Positions 34,496-44,633 of a DNA stretch of 64,000 nucleotides are shown here, in pieces (the first letter of the stretch is position 1; each line of letters begins with the position of its first letter). The position numbers and the translations under genes are program-made. Under the pieces are notes generated by a model. The model was given only the letters and a program-made list of their open reading frames with translations. It did no database searches and had not been told where the DNA came from. Source of the stretch: Serripes groenlandicus (taxonomy: Eukaryota; Mollusca; Bivalvia; Cardiida; Cardiidae); assembly GCA_031761405.1 (NCBI GenBank), contig JASEVX010000006.1:24892802-24956801 (forward strand). The letters run 5' to 3'.

Positions 34496-35566
34496 ACTAT
34501 CATGACTTACCGATACAAACGAAAATCAGATTTTCTGTGTGTCAGCATTATTTGATAAAACATTATCATAACAGGGCGTGTGTTCAATACAAATAGTTGA
34601 TTGTTTTGGGTACTAATTTAATTTATCATAACCTCTTGTCCATTTATCTTTAGTATTATATGTCACTTTTCATGATCAGTTTAACTCTAAATTATCTCAT
34701 TCACTTAAAACACAGACCCTGCCAGGTTAAATAACCTACATGAAACTTATATCTCCAATAACCGATATCAGCATTTCTGACTACAGATTAAATTGTTCTA
34801 ATGTTTGTGGATTTAAATGATCTTTTTTCTTATTTCTTCATGTGAAACGAAATATTGCGGCTTTTCTTTGATGCTTTGCATCAAACATTCGTCTTGTTCC
34901 TTTCTCACATATAACAAATATGCAGCAGACTGCTTTAGAAACATCTCGGCATTATATGGAAATTTTCTAAAATATGAGTATACATTAGTAAATAGAGTTG
35001 AAACATTGTGGTAAAGGAGGAAATTGCTCATCATGAGCATTTTGCATTTTGCCCAATTTTTCTCAAAAGGCGTCTGCTACAGAAGCGTAAAATATGCGTC
35101 TACAGTGGGGAAAGGGCTTGTAGGAGTACCCGTAATCTTAACAATTACGTCCAAAAATAAAAAAAAAATTATAACACGAAATTAAGTAATAGAGGTAAAT
35201 GTCTAACACAGGCATGTCGCGGGTCATATCTTTATGAATGGCATTCTGTGGAAAGCAACCAAAATGTAATGTATTTGAGACTAGTGAAGATTGAGATCCG
35301 TCAGCACCCTGAAATGAGTACCTTCAAGATGGTTTCTAACTAGGGATGTTTCACATGTTACTAACCGGCGCTTAACCGTTCGTGTCCGTTGTAACGTTGT
35401 GAAAACGTGTATCATTCACTAACGAAAAGTAAAATAGACAATGCCCAGATACGAAAGTAGTTCAACAATAATCTAACATGTCTGAAACAGCTACTTTGGG
35501 CATAGTAAAATGTGACTACAGAAGACATGTGGCTACTCTATATAAGTCAAATACCCTCAACCGACC

Positions 35567-35840
35567 GTTTAACAGCGGTGACCGTTAAAACACGTTTGAC
35601 TGTGTGTTATACCATTGCTTATCACAAAAACTGGCTGCTAAACATAGGTGACCATTAACATAAGTTTTATGGTGTTTTATATTATTGTTTATTACAATAA
35701 CTTGCTGTTTAATAGAGGTAACCGTTAATACAAGTTTGACTGTGTTTTATATCATTGATTATCTCAAAAACTGGCTGCTAGACATAGGTGACCGTTGATA
35801 CAAGTTTGACTGTGATTGTTATCATTGTTTATTACAACAG
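35567..35840 (+). repeat. 70-bp tandem repeat ending at exon 2 acceptor (copy C, ~4 units)
   Basis: Each unit reads GTTTAACAGCGGTGACCGTT, then AAAACACGTTTGACTGTG, then a TATATCATTGTTTATTACAA-type tract, then AACTGGCT. The fourth unit ends in ATTACAACAG, the functional acceptor. Earlier units have ATTACAATAAC or ATCACAAAAAC at the same place. Confidence 0.88.
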
Positions 35841-35911
35841 CTTTGTTGAAAGCCTGGCAAACCACCACCTACAACTTCACGCATACAAGAATGACTTTTC
35901 AAGAAGCTGTG
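35841..35911 (+). pseudogene. Lectin copy C exon 2 (intact exon of a pseudogene)
   Basis: 71 nt, acceptor ATTACAACAG, donor GCTGTG|GTGGGT. It encodes LLKAWQTTTYNFTHTRM and TFQEAV with no lesion. Confidence 0.85.
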
Positions 35912-36451
35912 GTGGGTGTTTAATATTGATTTTTGTTTATATAGCTGCATATTGTCCGGTGCAAATACATGCATATTGTCTCACCATGCATTTAAATACC
36001 TTATTTGACTAGGTAAAAGCCGGTACCAAATATGGCATTGTGATGTCGTTAATATCCGGTTTATGACGTTAATCACATGTCATTCATAAATTAAATTTAA
36101 CGTGTCAAATGTGTTTTTTATTTTATTTATAACATCTTTAATGTGTATAGTTTTGAAAAAATATAATTGGTATATTATATAAGGAAACTTATGTTGCAAT
36201 AGCCTTAAGCGGTCCTGTATTGTTTACTCGAAGTTCGAAAAATTGACATCTCTCTGGGATATCAAATGCGCAACGCGCATCGTGGTAAAACACAAAGCCA
36301 ATTATTGCTACAGCAACAAAATATTTCCCATAAGGTCACTAGTTTGATTTTTTCAATAAAAGATATTTTGCGTAATTGAGAATGAAAAGAAATGTAAAAC
36401 GTTACTGGTGCAAAGGACTGTACGAACACGGAATTAAAAGCTTACGAGGAC

Positions 36452-36474
36452 CAGGGACACTATATTAATATATG
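36452..36474. repeat. Half of the CAGGGACACTATA palindrome (copy C)
   Basis: CAGGGACACTATATTAAT is present without the returning end. The paralogous site in copy D (47616-47645) has both ends, so this copy was later altered. Confidence 0.6.
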
Positions 36475-38134
36475 CGATGACTTATTTTTACTCATAACAT
36501 AGTCTGTATAATCATGTTTGCGAATTGTGATATTAATATATATTGGCCGTATTCAAAACTCATTTCTTCAAATCGCTTGCAAGCATTATATTGACAATTT
36601 AAATTGAAATGAGATTGATTCTTTCCAACTTGCAAATATGTTATGATGCATTTGGTGCAGGCAACCTTTAAAAACAACAACAGAATGAATAGCCCAAACT
36701 GATCAATTTATTCTTTGACACAAGGTTTTCAACTCTATTCAGATATTATAATTCAATTTTCATGAAAGCTTCATATTTGTTGGCGATACGTTTTCAATGT
36801 GTTTCTGCAGCACACAACTGATGCATGTAGGAAAAACTTAAGTCCTTATAAGGTCATTAACATATTTTAGGTGTGTTTGCCTGTATACGGTCTTATTAGC
36901 TCATCGTTATTATATCACATAAAGGAATTGCTACGTTTAATTAATGGGGCTGGCCGCAGTTTCAGTATTTTGTCAAAAAAATCAAGGAATACTAATCATT
37001 ATATAGACGGTCAGTGAGGACTCTGGTGAAATGGATGCGGATGCAAAATATCGCCCAAGTCTTCACTGTTAGTAGATGCAGTCAGACCTTAATGCACACG
37101 ACCCAGCTCTTCGGGATTTTTTTCAAAATATACGTTAGGTACATGTTTCACAGTTCAAATTAAATGCTGATGTCTTCATGTGACTTCTTTGTATGCAAAT
37201 GTATTATATCTAAGACTTCCACATCACTATGATATATTTTGCCATTAAATATTTTTAGTTTTGAAAAAACGGACTTGTGTTCAATGTTTAACCATACTAT
37301 TCCCTTGTAATGTTAGTCTGATCCTGACAAGCATGCATTTAAATTATAATACCATTATTTCACCGTTGTGTCATTTATCTAACCTGTGGTGTGTTTTTAT
37401 CAAACAAATCACACATTTGGTGAAAGTAAATGTACATCATTAATTCATAACGATATAAACCATAGTTAAAAGTCAGAAACATGTCGATACAACTAAGCAA
37501 AACGAGATACATGTACTTGGAACATGAACGATATCGGCAATAATTGTTTTTTGACAACATACAGGAAGCTACAATTCACAATCCAAATACAATGCTACTA
37601 TTTGATATTTTATTTGATGCTGGCAGCATAACCTAGATGCATGAACTAATAGGTTGAGAGTTTGAGTTACGTCAAAGATCTGTCAGATGGTCGACAGAGG
37701 CATTGCGATAAACGTTATCCAATTATATTGGAAGGATGTCGTGTGAGTACAGAGATGACAAGGCGTTGGCGTACCTATAAATGGGTGTGTGAACTGACCC
37801 CTATTAATTAAAAAAATCATATCTATGTTATATATTGTGTATTTTGTTAACATACATACTAGTACTTCTCTGTAAACTTTGTCTGTGTACCTAACGCATA
37901 TGATTACATGTTCATATACATTGTTTGGCTATGAATGTGCTTATGCTTGTTTAAAGCAATAAAATGATTGTATTGTATTGTATTGTATTGTATGTAATTG
38001 AAATACGGATGACAACGACCTTAAGAAATCAATAATCCGCCTGTCGATATGCCTGCATCAGCTTTGATTCATTGACATGTCGTCTTGCGGACGCACGCAT
38101 GTTACCATTAATGCTAATCAGTTGTACATATCTT

Positions 38135-38590
38135 CTCGGTATTCTCAAACTGAAAAAAAAATGCTTTAAGCTTGGTTTCGGCATGTTTGAACCCTTTCAA
38201 TTGGTGACGGATCATAAACCCCTAGAGTTTATATATTCACCAAGATCAAAACCAAGTGCGAGAATTGAAAGGTGGTGGGTCTTACGACTTCAACATTATA
38301 GATATAAGGTTGGTTAAATAACAGGCTCCGAAAATATTGCTGGTCCATTGTCTAGATTGCTATAATCGGGAAATGATGACAAGTCTGATCTTTGTTCTAA
38401 GGAGGCCCAGGAATATGTCCATTTTATTGCAAAGAGGGCTACTCCTACTGCTATTACTACTAGTCAAGTGGAAAGGGCATCTGAAAATGATAAAGAATTG
38501 TTAGAAATCAGAAAGACTTGAGTTACAGGAAAATGACGTGATTTATTGTTCAAAGAATATTTTCCATCGAGTGTCAAAGGCACTACAGTA
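38135..38590 (+). pseudogene. Ty3/gypsy retrotransposon fragment (RNase H region)
   Basis: Translation of the plus strand gives FEPFQLVTDHKPLEFIYSP, then KPSARIERWWVLRLQHYRYK, a stop, and GSENIAGPLSRLL, the standard gypsy RNase H order (TDHKPL.., ARIERW.L.LQ.Y.., G..N..D.LSR). Several stops and no LTRs or integrase are seen. It is a dead fragment inserted between the two intron 2 duplicates of copy C, after a single minisatellite unit. Confidence 0.9.
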
Positions 38591-40124
38591 TGCGTTCAAT
38601 ATTGTTCTTTTATATATAGCAACGCATTTTCTGATGCATATTGTCACGCGCAAACACAACACCATGCACATATTTGACTAAGTAAAGACCGGTACCAAAT
38701 ATGGCAATGTGACGTCGTTAAAACTAGTTTCTACTCATACCATAGTCTGTATAATCAAATTGCTAATTGTGATATTAATATATAATAGTTGTATTCAAAG
38801 GGCATTTCTTCAAATAGCTTGCAAGCATTAAATTTACAATTTAAATGGAAATGAGATTGACATTTTCCAATATACAGTTCTTCAAATGGCTTTCAAGCAT
38901 TTTATTGACAATAATTTAAATGGTGCAGGCAACCTTTGAACGGCTTGTATAGTGTCTGTATAGCTCATCGTTATTCTATCACATAAAGGTTTTGCTACGT
39001 TTAATAAATGGAGCTGGCGGCAGTTTCAGTATTGTGTCAAAATATTTATTAAGGAATTAATATCATTATATAGACGGACAGTGAGGACTCTGGTGAAATT
39101 GTTACGGATGAAAAAGTTCGCCGAAGTCTTCACTGTACGCAGATACATTCAGACCTCAATGCACAAGACCCAACATTTTGGGAGTTGTTTTCAAAATACA
39201 CGTTCATGTTTCACAGTTCAAATTAAATGCAGATTTCTTTACGTGACGTTTCTGTGTGAAAATGCATTATATATAATACTTCAATGTTAAACCATACTAT
39301 TCCCTTGTAATGTAAGCCTGATCCTGACTAGCATTCATTCAAATTATAATTCCATTATTTCAACGTTGTGTCATTTATCAAAACCTGTGGTGTGTTTTTG
39401 TAAAACAAATCACACATTTAGTGAAAGTAAATGTATATCATCAATTCATAGTGATATTAACTATCAATTAAAATTCAGGAACATGTCGATAATATTAAGC
39501 AAAACGAGAAACATGTACTTGAAACATGAAAGAAATCGGAAATAATTGTTTTCGACAAAAGGCAATAAAGGTACAAATCACAGTCCAAATACAATGCTAC
39601 TGTTGGATTCATTATTCGATGTTGGCAGCACAGCCCAGATACATGAACAAATAGGCTGGGATTTCGAATTACGTCAATGATCTGTCGGATGGTTGACAGA
39701 TGAATTGCGATAAACGTTATCCAGTCTTTTACCCATTGGCTATAATCTATGTTGAAATTTAGCCTAATGCATTGGAAGAATGTTGTGTAAGAAATGAAGC
39801 GACAAGGCTTTGACGTACCCATACATGGGTATGTGAACAGACTTCAATTAATTAGAAAAATCTTATCTATGTTATATATTATGTATTTCGTTAACTTACA
39901 TACCTTTACTTCTCTGTAAACTTTATCTGTGTACATATGCTAAATTAACGCATATTATTACATTTTCATATACATTGTTTGGCTATGAATGTGCTTATGC
40001 TTTTTGATGCCAATGAAATGATTGTATTGTATTGTATATAACTGAATTACGGATGACAACGACGATAAGCAATCAATAATCCGCCTGTCGATCTGCCTGC
40101 CTCAGCTTTCATTCCTTCCTGCGG

Positions 40125-41526
40125 ATGAACGCAAGTTACCATTAATATTCATCAGCTGTACATATCTTTAATTTTAAAGGCGGATATACACAAGTTACCA
40201 TACATGCCAATTAGTTGTACATATCTTAGTTTCAAGGTCGGATGTACGCAAGTTATCAGTAATGCTCATTAGTTGAACATCTCTTTATTTCTAAGGTCGG
40301 ATATACACAAGTTACCATTAATGCTCATTAGTTGTACATATCTCTATTCTTTAGGGCGGATATACACAAGTTACCATACATGCCTATTAGTTGTACATAT
40401 ATTTATTTTTAAGAGCGCATATACACAAGTTACCATTAATGCCCATTAGTCGTAAATATCTTGATTTCAAGGTCGGATGTACGCAAGTTATCAGTAATGC
40501 TCATTAGTTGAACATCTCTTTATTTCTAAGGTCGGATATACACAAGTTACCATTAATGCTCATTAGTTGTACATATCTTTATTCTTTAGGGCGGATATAC
40601 ACAAGTTACCATACATGCCTATTAGTTGTACATATATTTATTTTTAAGAGCGCATATACACAAGTTACCATTAATGCCCATTAGTCGTAAATATCTTGAT
40701 TTCAAGGGCGGATATACACAAGTTACCATTAATGGTCATTAGTTGAACATATCTTTATTTTTAAGGGCGGATATACACAAGTTACCATTAATGCCCATTA
40801 GTTGTACATTTATTTATTTTCAAGGGCGGATATACACAAGCTACCATCACTGCTCAGTAGTTGTACATATCTTTATTTCAAGGGCGGATATACACAAGCT
40901 ACTATCACTGCTCAGTAGTTGTATATACCTTTATTTCAAGTGCGGATACAGGTATACACAAGTAACCATTAACACTCCCTATTTGTAAATATCTTTATTT
41001 CAAGGGTATATATACAGAAGTTACCATTACCATTAATGCCCCTTAGTTGTACTTATCTTTATTTCAATGGCGGATATACACAAGTAACCATTAGCACTCA
41101 TTAGTTGTACATATATTTATTTCGATGGCGGATATACACAAGTTACCATTAACACTTATTTGTTGTACTTATCTTTATTTCAAAGGCGGATATACACATC
41201 TTACCATTAATGCCCATTAATTGTACTTATCTTGATTTCAAGGGCGGATATACACAATTTACCATTGATGCCTATTCGTTGTACTTAACTTTATTTCAAG
41301 GGCGGATACATGTATACACAAGTTACCATTGATGCTCATTAGTTGTACATATCTTAATTTAAAGAGCGGATATACACAAGTTACCATTAATGCTCATAAG
41401 TTGTTTATATCTTTATATCAAGGGCAGATATACATAAGTCACCATAAATACTCACTAGTTGTATATATCTTTAATTCAACAATTTCATAAGAACACCTTT
41501 ATTAGTTGTACATATTTTTTTTCAAT
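40125..41526 (+). repeat. ~58-bp minisatellite, ~24 units, ending at exon 3 relic (copy C)
   Basis: This is the largest array in the window. The unit landmarks are GGCGGATATACACAAGTTAC, ATTAATGCTCATTAGTTG and TACATATCTTTATTTCAAG. A ~240-bp four-unit block recurs (the GGTCGGATGTACGC variant at about 40238 and 40478). The last unit leads to the mutated acceptor TTCAAT. Confidence 0.95.
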
Positions 41527-41620
41527 GATCTTTGTATTACTTATGGGGTATACTTTCTTCAAGGAGATTCAGAGGAGGAAAACCAATACATCGCTAAACA
41601 GTTTGAAGATGGAAAACAAT
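41527..41620 (+). pseudogene. Lectin copy C exon 3 relic (acceptor lost)
   Basis: Ninety-four nt aligned to the intact exons, with open frame (LCITYGVYFLQGDSEEEN). The 3' splice site reads TTTTCAAT instead of TTTTCAAG. A GT is retained at the donor (GTGAAC), weaker than GTAAAA. Confidence 0.85.
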
Positions 41621-42303
41621 GTGAACCTGTCCGACACTCAAGGGCATTTAAACGCATCTGTAGCAGCCGACTCATGTGGCAGAGAAAGAAATTGCCGATC
41701 GTTTTTAACTTAATTCAATAATTATTCGTTCGTTTAAAGAGATATTCAATATTGGTACCTAGATGCTTTCAATTGCGTCTGCTGCAGATTTATTGTTTAC
41801 TAAACTCAGTTAAGCTATATACACTAGTAATTGTTGTGATTCAATAAAATGTTAATTAAACACAACCATATAAAAATGCTAGCAAGTTAGTATCTTGAGA
41901 AAGACTGGTCCATTATCTACATTTATTATATACCTACACATTTTCCTGTAAAAATACATGCAGATTGTCACACAAAAATACATCAAGACGGGTTAAAATT
42001 CCGTAGCTGGCTAGGCTAGCTAGGCTAGTAGAGTACCAGATATGGAAATGGTCCGTCACTGATACATGATATAAAGTCGTTGGTATAAGTAATGCGGCAG
42101 TCGGGCGTGATTTAAAAGTCATTCATATATACCATTTTATGTGGAAAGTATGTCTTGAAAGTTAAACTAGGTATATAATAAAAGTAAAAGTATTTTGCAC
42201 TAGCGATGCCTTGCGTTGTAATGTCTAGTCGGAGCATGAAAAAATGCACTCGCCTCGTAGTACAATACATAGTCAGGTATTTTATTTCTATTTCATTTTA
42301 CAG

Positions 42304-42518
42304 CTGTATGGCTTGGGTTGACGGATGAAATCGAAGAAGGCGTTTTCAGATGGGTAACGTGTGATAGTCAAACTGGATACACTAACTGAAGATATGCCTC
42401 TGTGGGCTCCAACCGGTCGACCGAGAATTGTGCTGCAATCATTCACAACGCCAACTTATTATGGGGTATCAGAGATTGCTACGATAGATTTGTAGTTGTC
42501 TGTGAATATGATATGTGA
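42304..42518 (+). pseudogene. Lectin copy C exon 4 relic (nonsense)
   Basis: Acceptor CATTTTACAG is intact. The frame breaks at TGA (42387-42389) where paralogs have the conserved NW tryptophan. It resumes as SNRSTENCAAI.., has WGIRDCYDR instead of WEDR.C, and ends CEYDM. Confidence 0.92.
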
Positions 42519-42568
42519 CACTGCATCTTATGAATAAGAAGTTTTCTTTCTACTTTAAACAACAGTTT

Positions 42569-42693
<125 letters not shown>

Positions 42694-42714
42694 TATATAG
42701 ATATAAACAAACAG

Positions 42715-43250
42715 AAATACAGCCAGTACGATGGATGTATAAATTGGCATTTAGAAAGATAAAGATAGAGTCATATGCGCAAGGGGAGAGGTTTACTGAT
42801 ATATATGACAGAGAGGGAGAGAGACATACAGACAGAGGAAAAAGGCACGACAGACAGACGCTAGACAGGTGGTCAAACAAACAAATAGACACAAACAGAC
42901 AGTCATACATGTTGCAGGAAATTTATGAGTGAAAATGAATCAATATGATGTCACTCAGGTTGAACGTTATATACTTAATTTCACCACGGACGTCGGGTAT
43001 ATGCCTCGGACAAGTCCAATTCGATATGATATTAAAAGTAAGCCTTTACTTTGTACCTGATCACATCAAAAGAACTTCCCTTATTCACCTTTGTTGAATT
43101 CATTAGTTCCGGTAACATATGCAGTGTCTATAGTCAATTATTCAAGTCTCTTTCGCTTTATGCATTACAAATAGGGCTTACTCAATATGAAGGACCGGTC
43201 CAATTTAAATCTGTTTCACGCAATCTAACTCGGATTTGAGCTATTTTCTT
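42715..43250. other. Conserved post-gene segment (after copy C)
   Basis: Homolog of 20640-21060: CAGCCAGTACGATGGATG, CATATGCGCAAGGGG, TATGCATTACAAATAGGGC. Confidence 0.7.
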
Positions 43251-44220
43251 CCATTGAAAGCAACTTCTTGCTTATTTAATCTATAACTGTCTGGTTCTTC
43301 CCATCTTACTGGAATATGAGCTTTTCTTGTTCCGTTCAAACAAGTTAACTTCTTGAAAAGAAATCTACACAAAACCGTGTTGATTTACTTTCAAATCTTA
43401 TCTCTCATATGGTTCATATATAAGAATGATGGTAAAGTTTTTGTTTATATTATTCATATACCATATTGATATTACAAGGTGTGCACAAGAGAGTATTAAC
43501 CACCACCTCCAGTCAGGCCAGATTTTTAATAGAAAAAAAAACGGGGTTTGCTTATTCTTGTGTAAGAATAGGGCCATAAATAATTGCTCTCGTTACCCAT
43601 AGCATCAAAAGAATTAAAGCCTACAAACGAGTTGTAAGCGCAAGGTAAATATATATTTTATATGTGAGACGCTGTTCACTGAACTAACAATGTTATTCCT
43701 AAAGGTCGCTGCTTGGTTGTTTGTCAATCTTTTGTTCTTTATTATTTATTTTGTTCAGCGTCAAATTTTGTTGAATTATGTATTGGTTATTGGCAGGAAA
43801 TCTTTTCTTTTTTTTTTTAAACTTTTTTGGTTTGTTTTGATTACAGGTCGATGATGCATTGCTTCAACAATGTTTTCCATATAAACTATGCCATGTCTTT
43901 TCATCTTACATATGGCCCTATACCCATCATTTATTTCAGCGCTTTAATTGGCTCACGCAAGACAAACTAATTTACTAGGGTTTCAAGACTACATGGTAAA
44001 GGATTGTTGTTTCTATCTCTGACAGAGCATACTCAAGCACGTGTTTATTGATAACCAATCGAACTTCAATTGGATAAATCAATCCTGGCTAAACAGCAAC
44101 GGAAAAAGCTTCATTCGTACACAAACTTGCAGAGTGTTTAACCAAAGATTATTAGTTAGTGTTAACATATTCAATGCGTATATGTGTGATTTCAATGGGT
44201 GTGTACTATCTTAATTAAAC
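43251..44220. other. Spacer upstream of copy D
   Basis: It starts with the end of the post-gene segment and changes to unique DNA (about 43500-43950) where copies B, C and E have the LINE tail. Homology to the other upstream regions resumes near 43950 (GACAAACTAATTTACTAG). The LINE landmark was therefore lost or replaced in this unit. No gene seen. Confidence 0.6.
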
Positions 44221-44270
44221 ATTAATAAAGCAAAGTGTGGTGGCCTGTATCTTTGTTCGGATTTAATAAA

Positions 44271-44306
44271 CATATTCGAAGTCCGATCGTCTGTGAAACT
44301 CAGTCC
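44271..44306 (+). promoter_or_regulatory. Predicted core promoter of copy D
   Basis: CATATT at 44271 in place of TATATT, then ACTCAGTCC with A+1 near 44302, at the spacing of copy B. The upstream GTGTGGTGGCCTGTA block is conserved. Confidence 0.55.
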
Positions 44307-44326
44307 GTCTTAAAACAGATGAAACA

Positions 44327-44633
44327 ATGAATTACATGAAGGTGTACCTGCTTCAGAGTATATTATTGTCATTCGTTAGAGGGAACGAAAATATTTCACT
44401 TGAAAGATATTTTTACAGATCGCATATCGACGGAAAATCCTGCCAATTGTCTGAGCAGGTGTTTTGGGCAACTGGGGTAACAAGTGAAATCGGTTGTACA
44501 TCGAGATGCACAGCTGTGGTGCGCTGTAAAAGTGTGTTTTATAATAGGGAAGAGGCGTCGTGCGAAGGGTGTCGAAATCGATACAACGAAACATCGGGTC
44601 TACAAGACAGAGCTGGAACTAAATATTACAGCG
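44327..44633 (+). CDS. Lectin copy D exon 1
   Basis: 307 nt, ATG in AAACAATGAA, donor AGCG|GTATGT. Signal peptide followed by NENISLERYFYRSHIDGKSC and five further conserved cysteines. Confidence 0.88.

Larger units (their letters stand above)
31365..35566. other. Intron 1 of copy C
   Basis: Homologous to the other intron 1 copies but enlarged by inserted DNA at about 31620-32270 and 32650-34800. It contains MITE relics (32290-32495, 34320-34500, 34905-35118), a GGAAGCCGCC/GGCGGCTTCC hairpin at about 32657-32682, a transposon-end-like CCGTATTCACYAA pair (32950-33050) and the duplication 33355-33775. No exon recognised. Confidence 0.55.
36020..40040 (+). repeat. Internal duplication of intron 2 in copy C
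   Basis: Segment 36020-37995 and segment 38640-40040 share, in order, ACCGGTACCAAATATGGCA, the AGTCTGTATAATCA block, CATCGTTATT..TATCACATAAAGG, TATAGACGGTCAG/TATAGACGGACAG, CCATACTATTCCCTTGTAAT and the TTGTA tail. Copy D has this block once (47180-49185). A gypsy fragment sits between the two copies. Confidence 0.8.
31237..42518 (+). pseudogene. Lectin copy C, pseudogene with all four exon relics
   Basis: Exon 1 is 31237-31364, with a 179-bp internal deletion and an in-frame stop at codon 13. Exon 2 is 35841-35911 and intact. The exon 3 homolog is 41527-41620; its frame is open but the acceptor AG is mutated to AT and the cysteine neighbourhood has changed. Exon 4 is 42304-42518, with an acceptor present, TGG to TGA at 42387-42389, and WED changed to WGI. 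Several independent lesions mean no lectin can be made. The promoter still matches copy B, so a non-coding transcript is possible. Intron 2 is doubled by an internal duplication and carries a Ty3/gypsy fragment and the largest minisatellite. Confidence 0.9.

Noticed and set aside
40125..41526. CRISPR-like direct repeats
   Set aside because: Units are degenerate, contiguous and without unique spacers, in a eukaryotic intron; it is a minisatellite.
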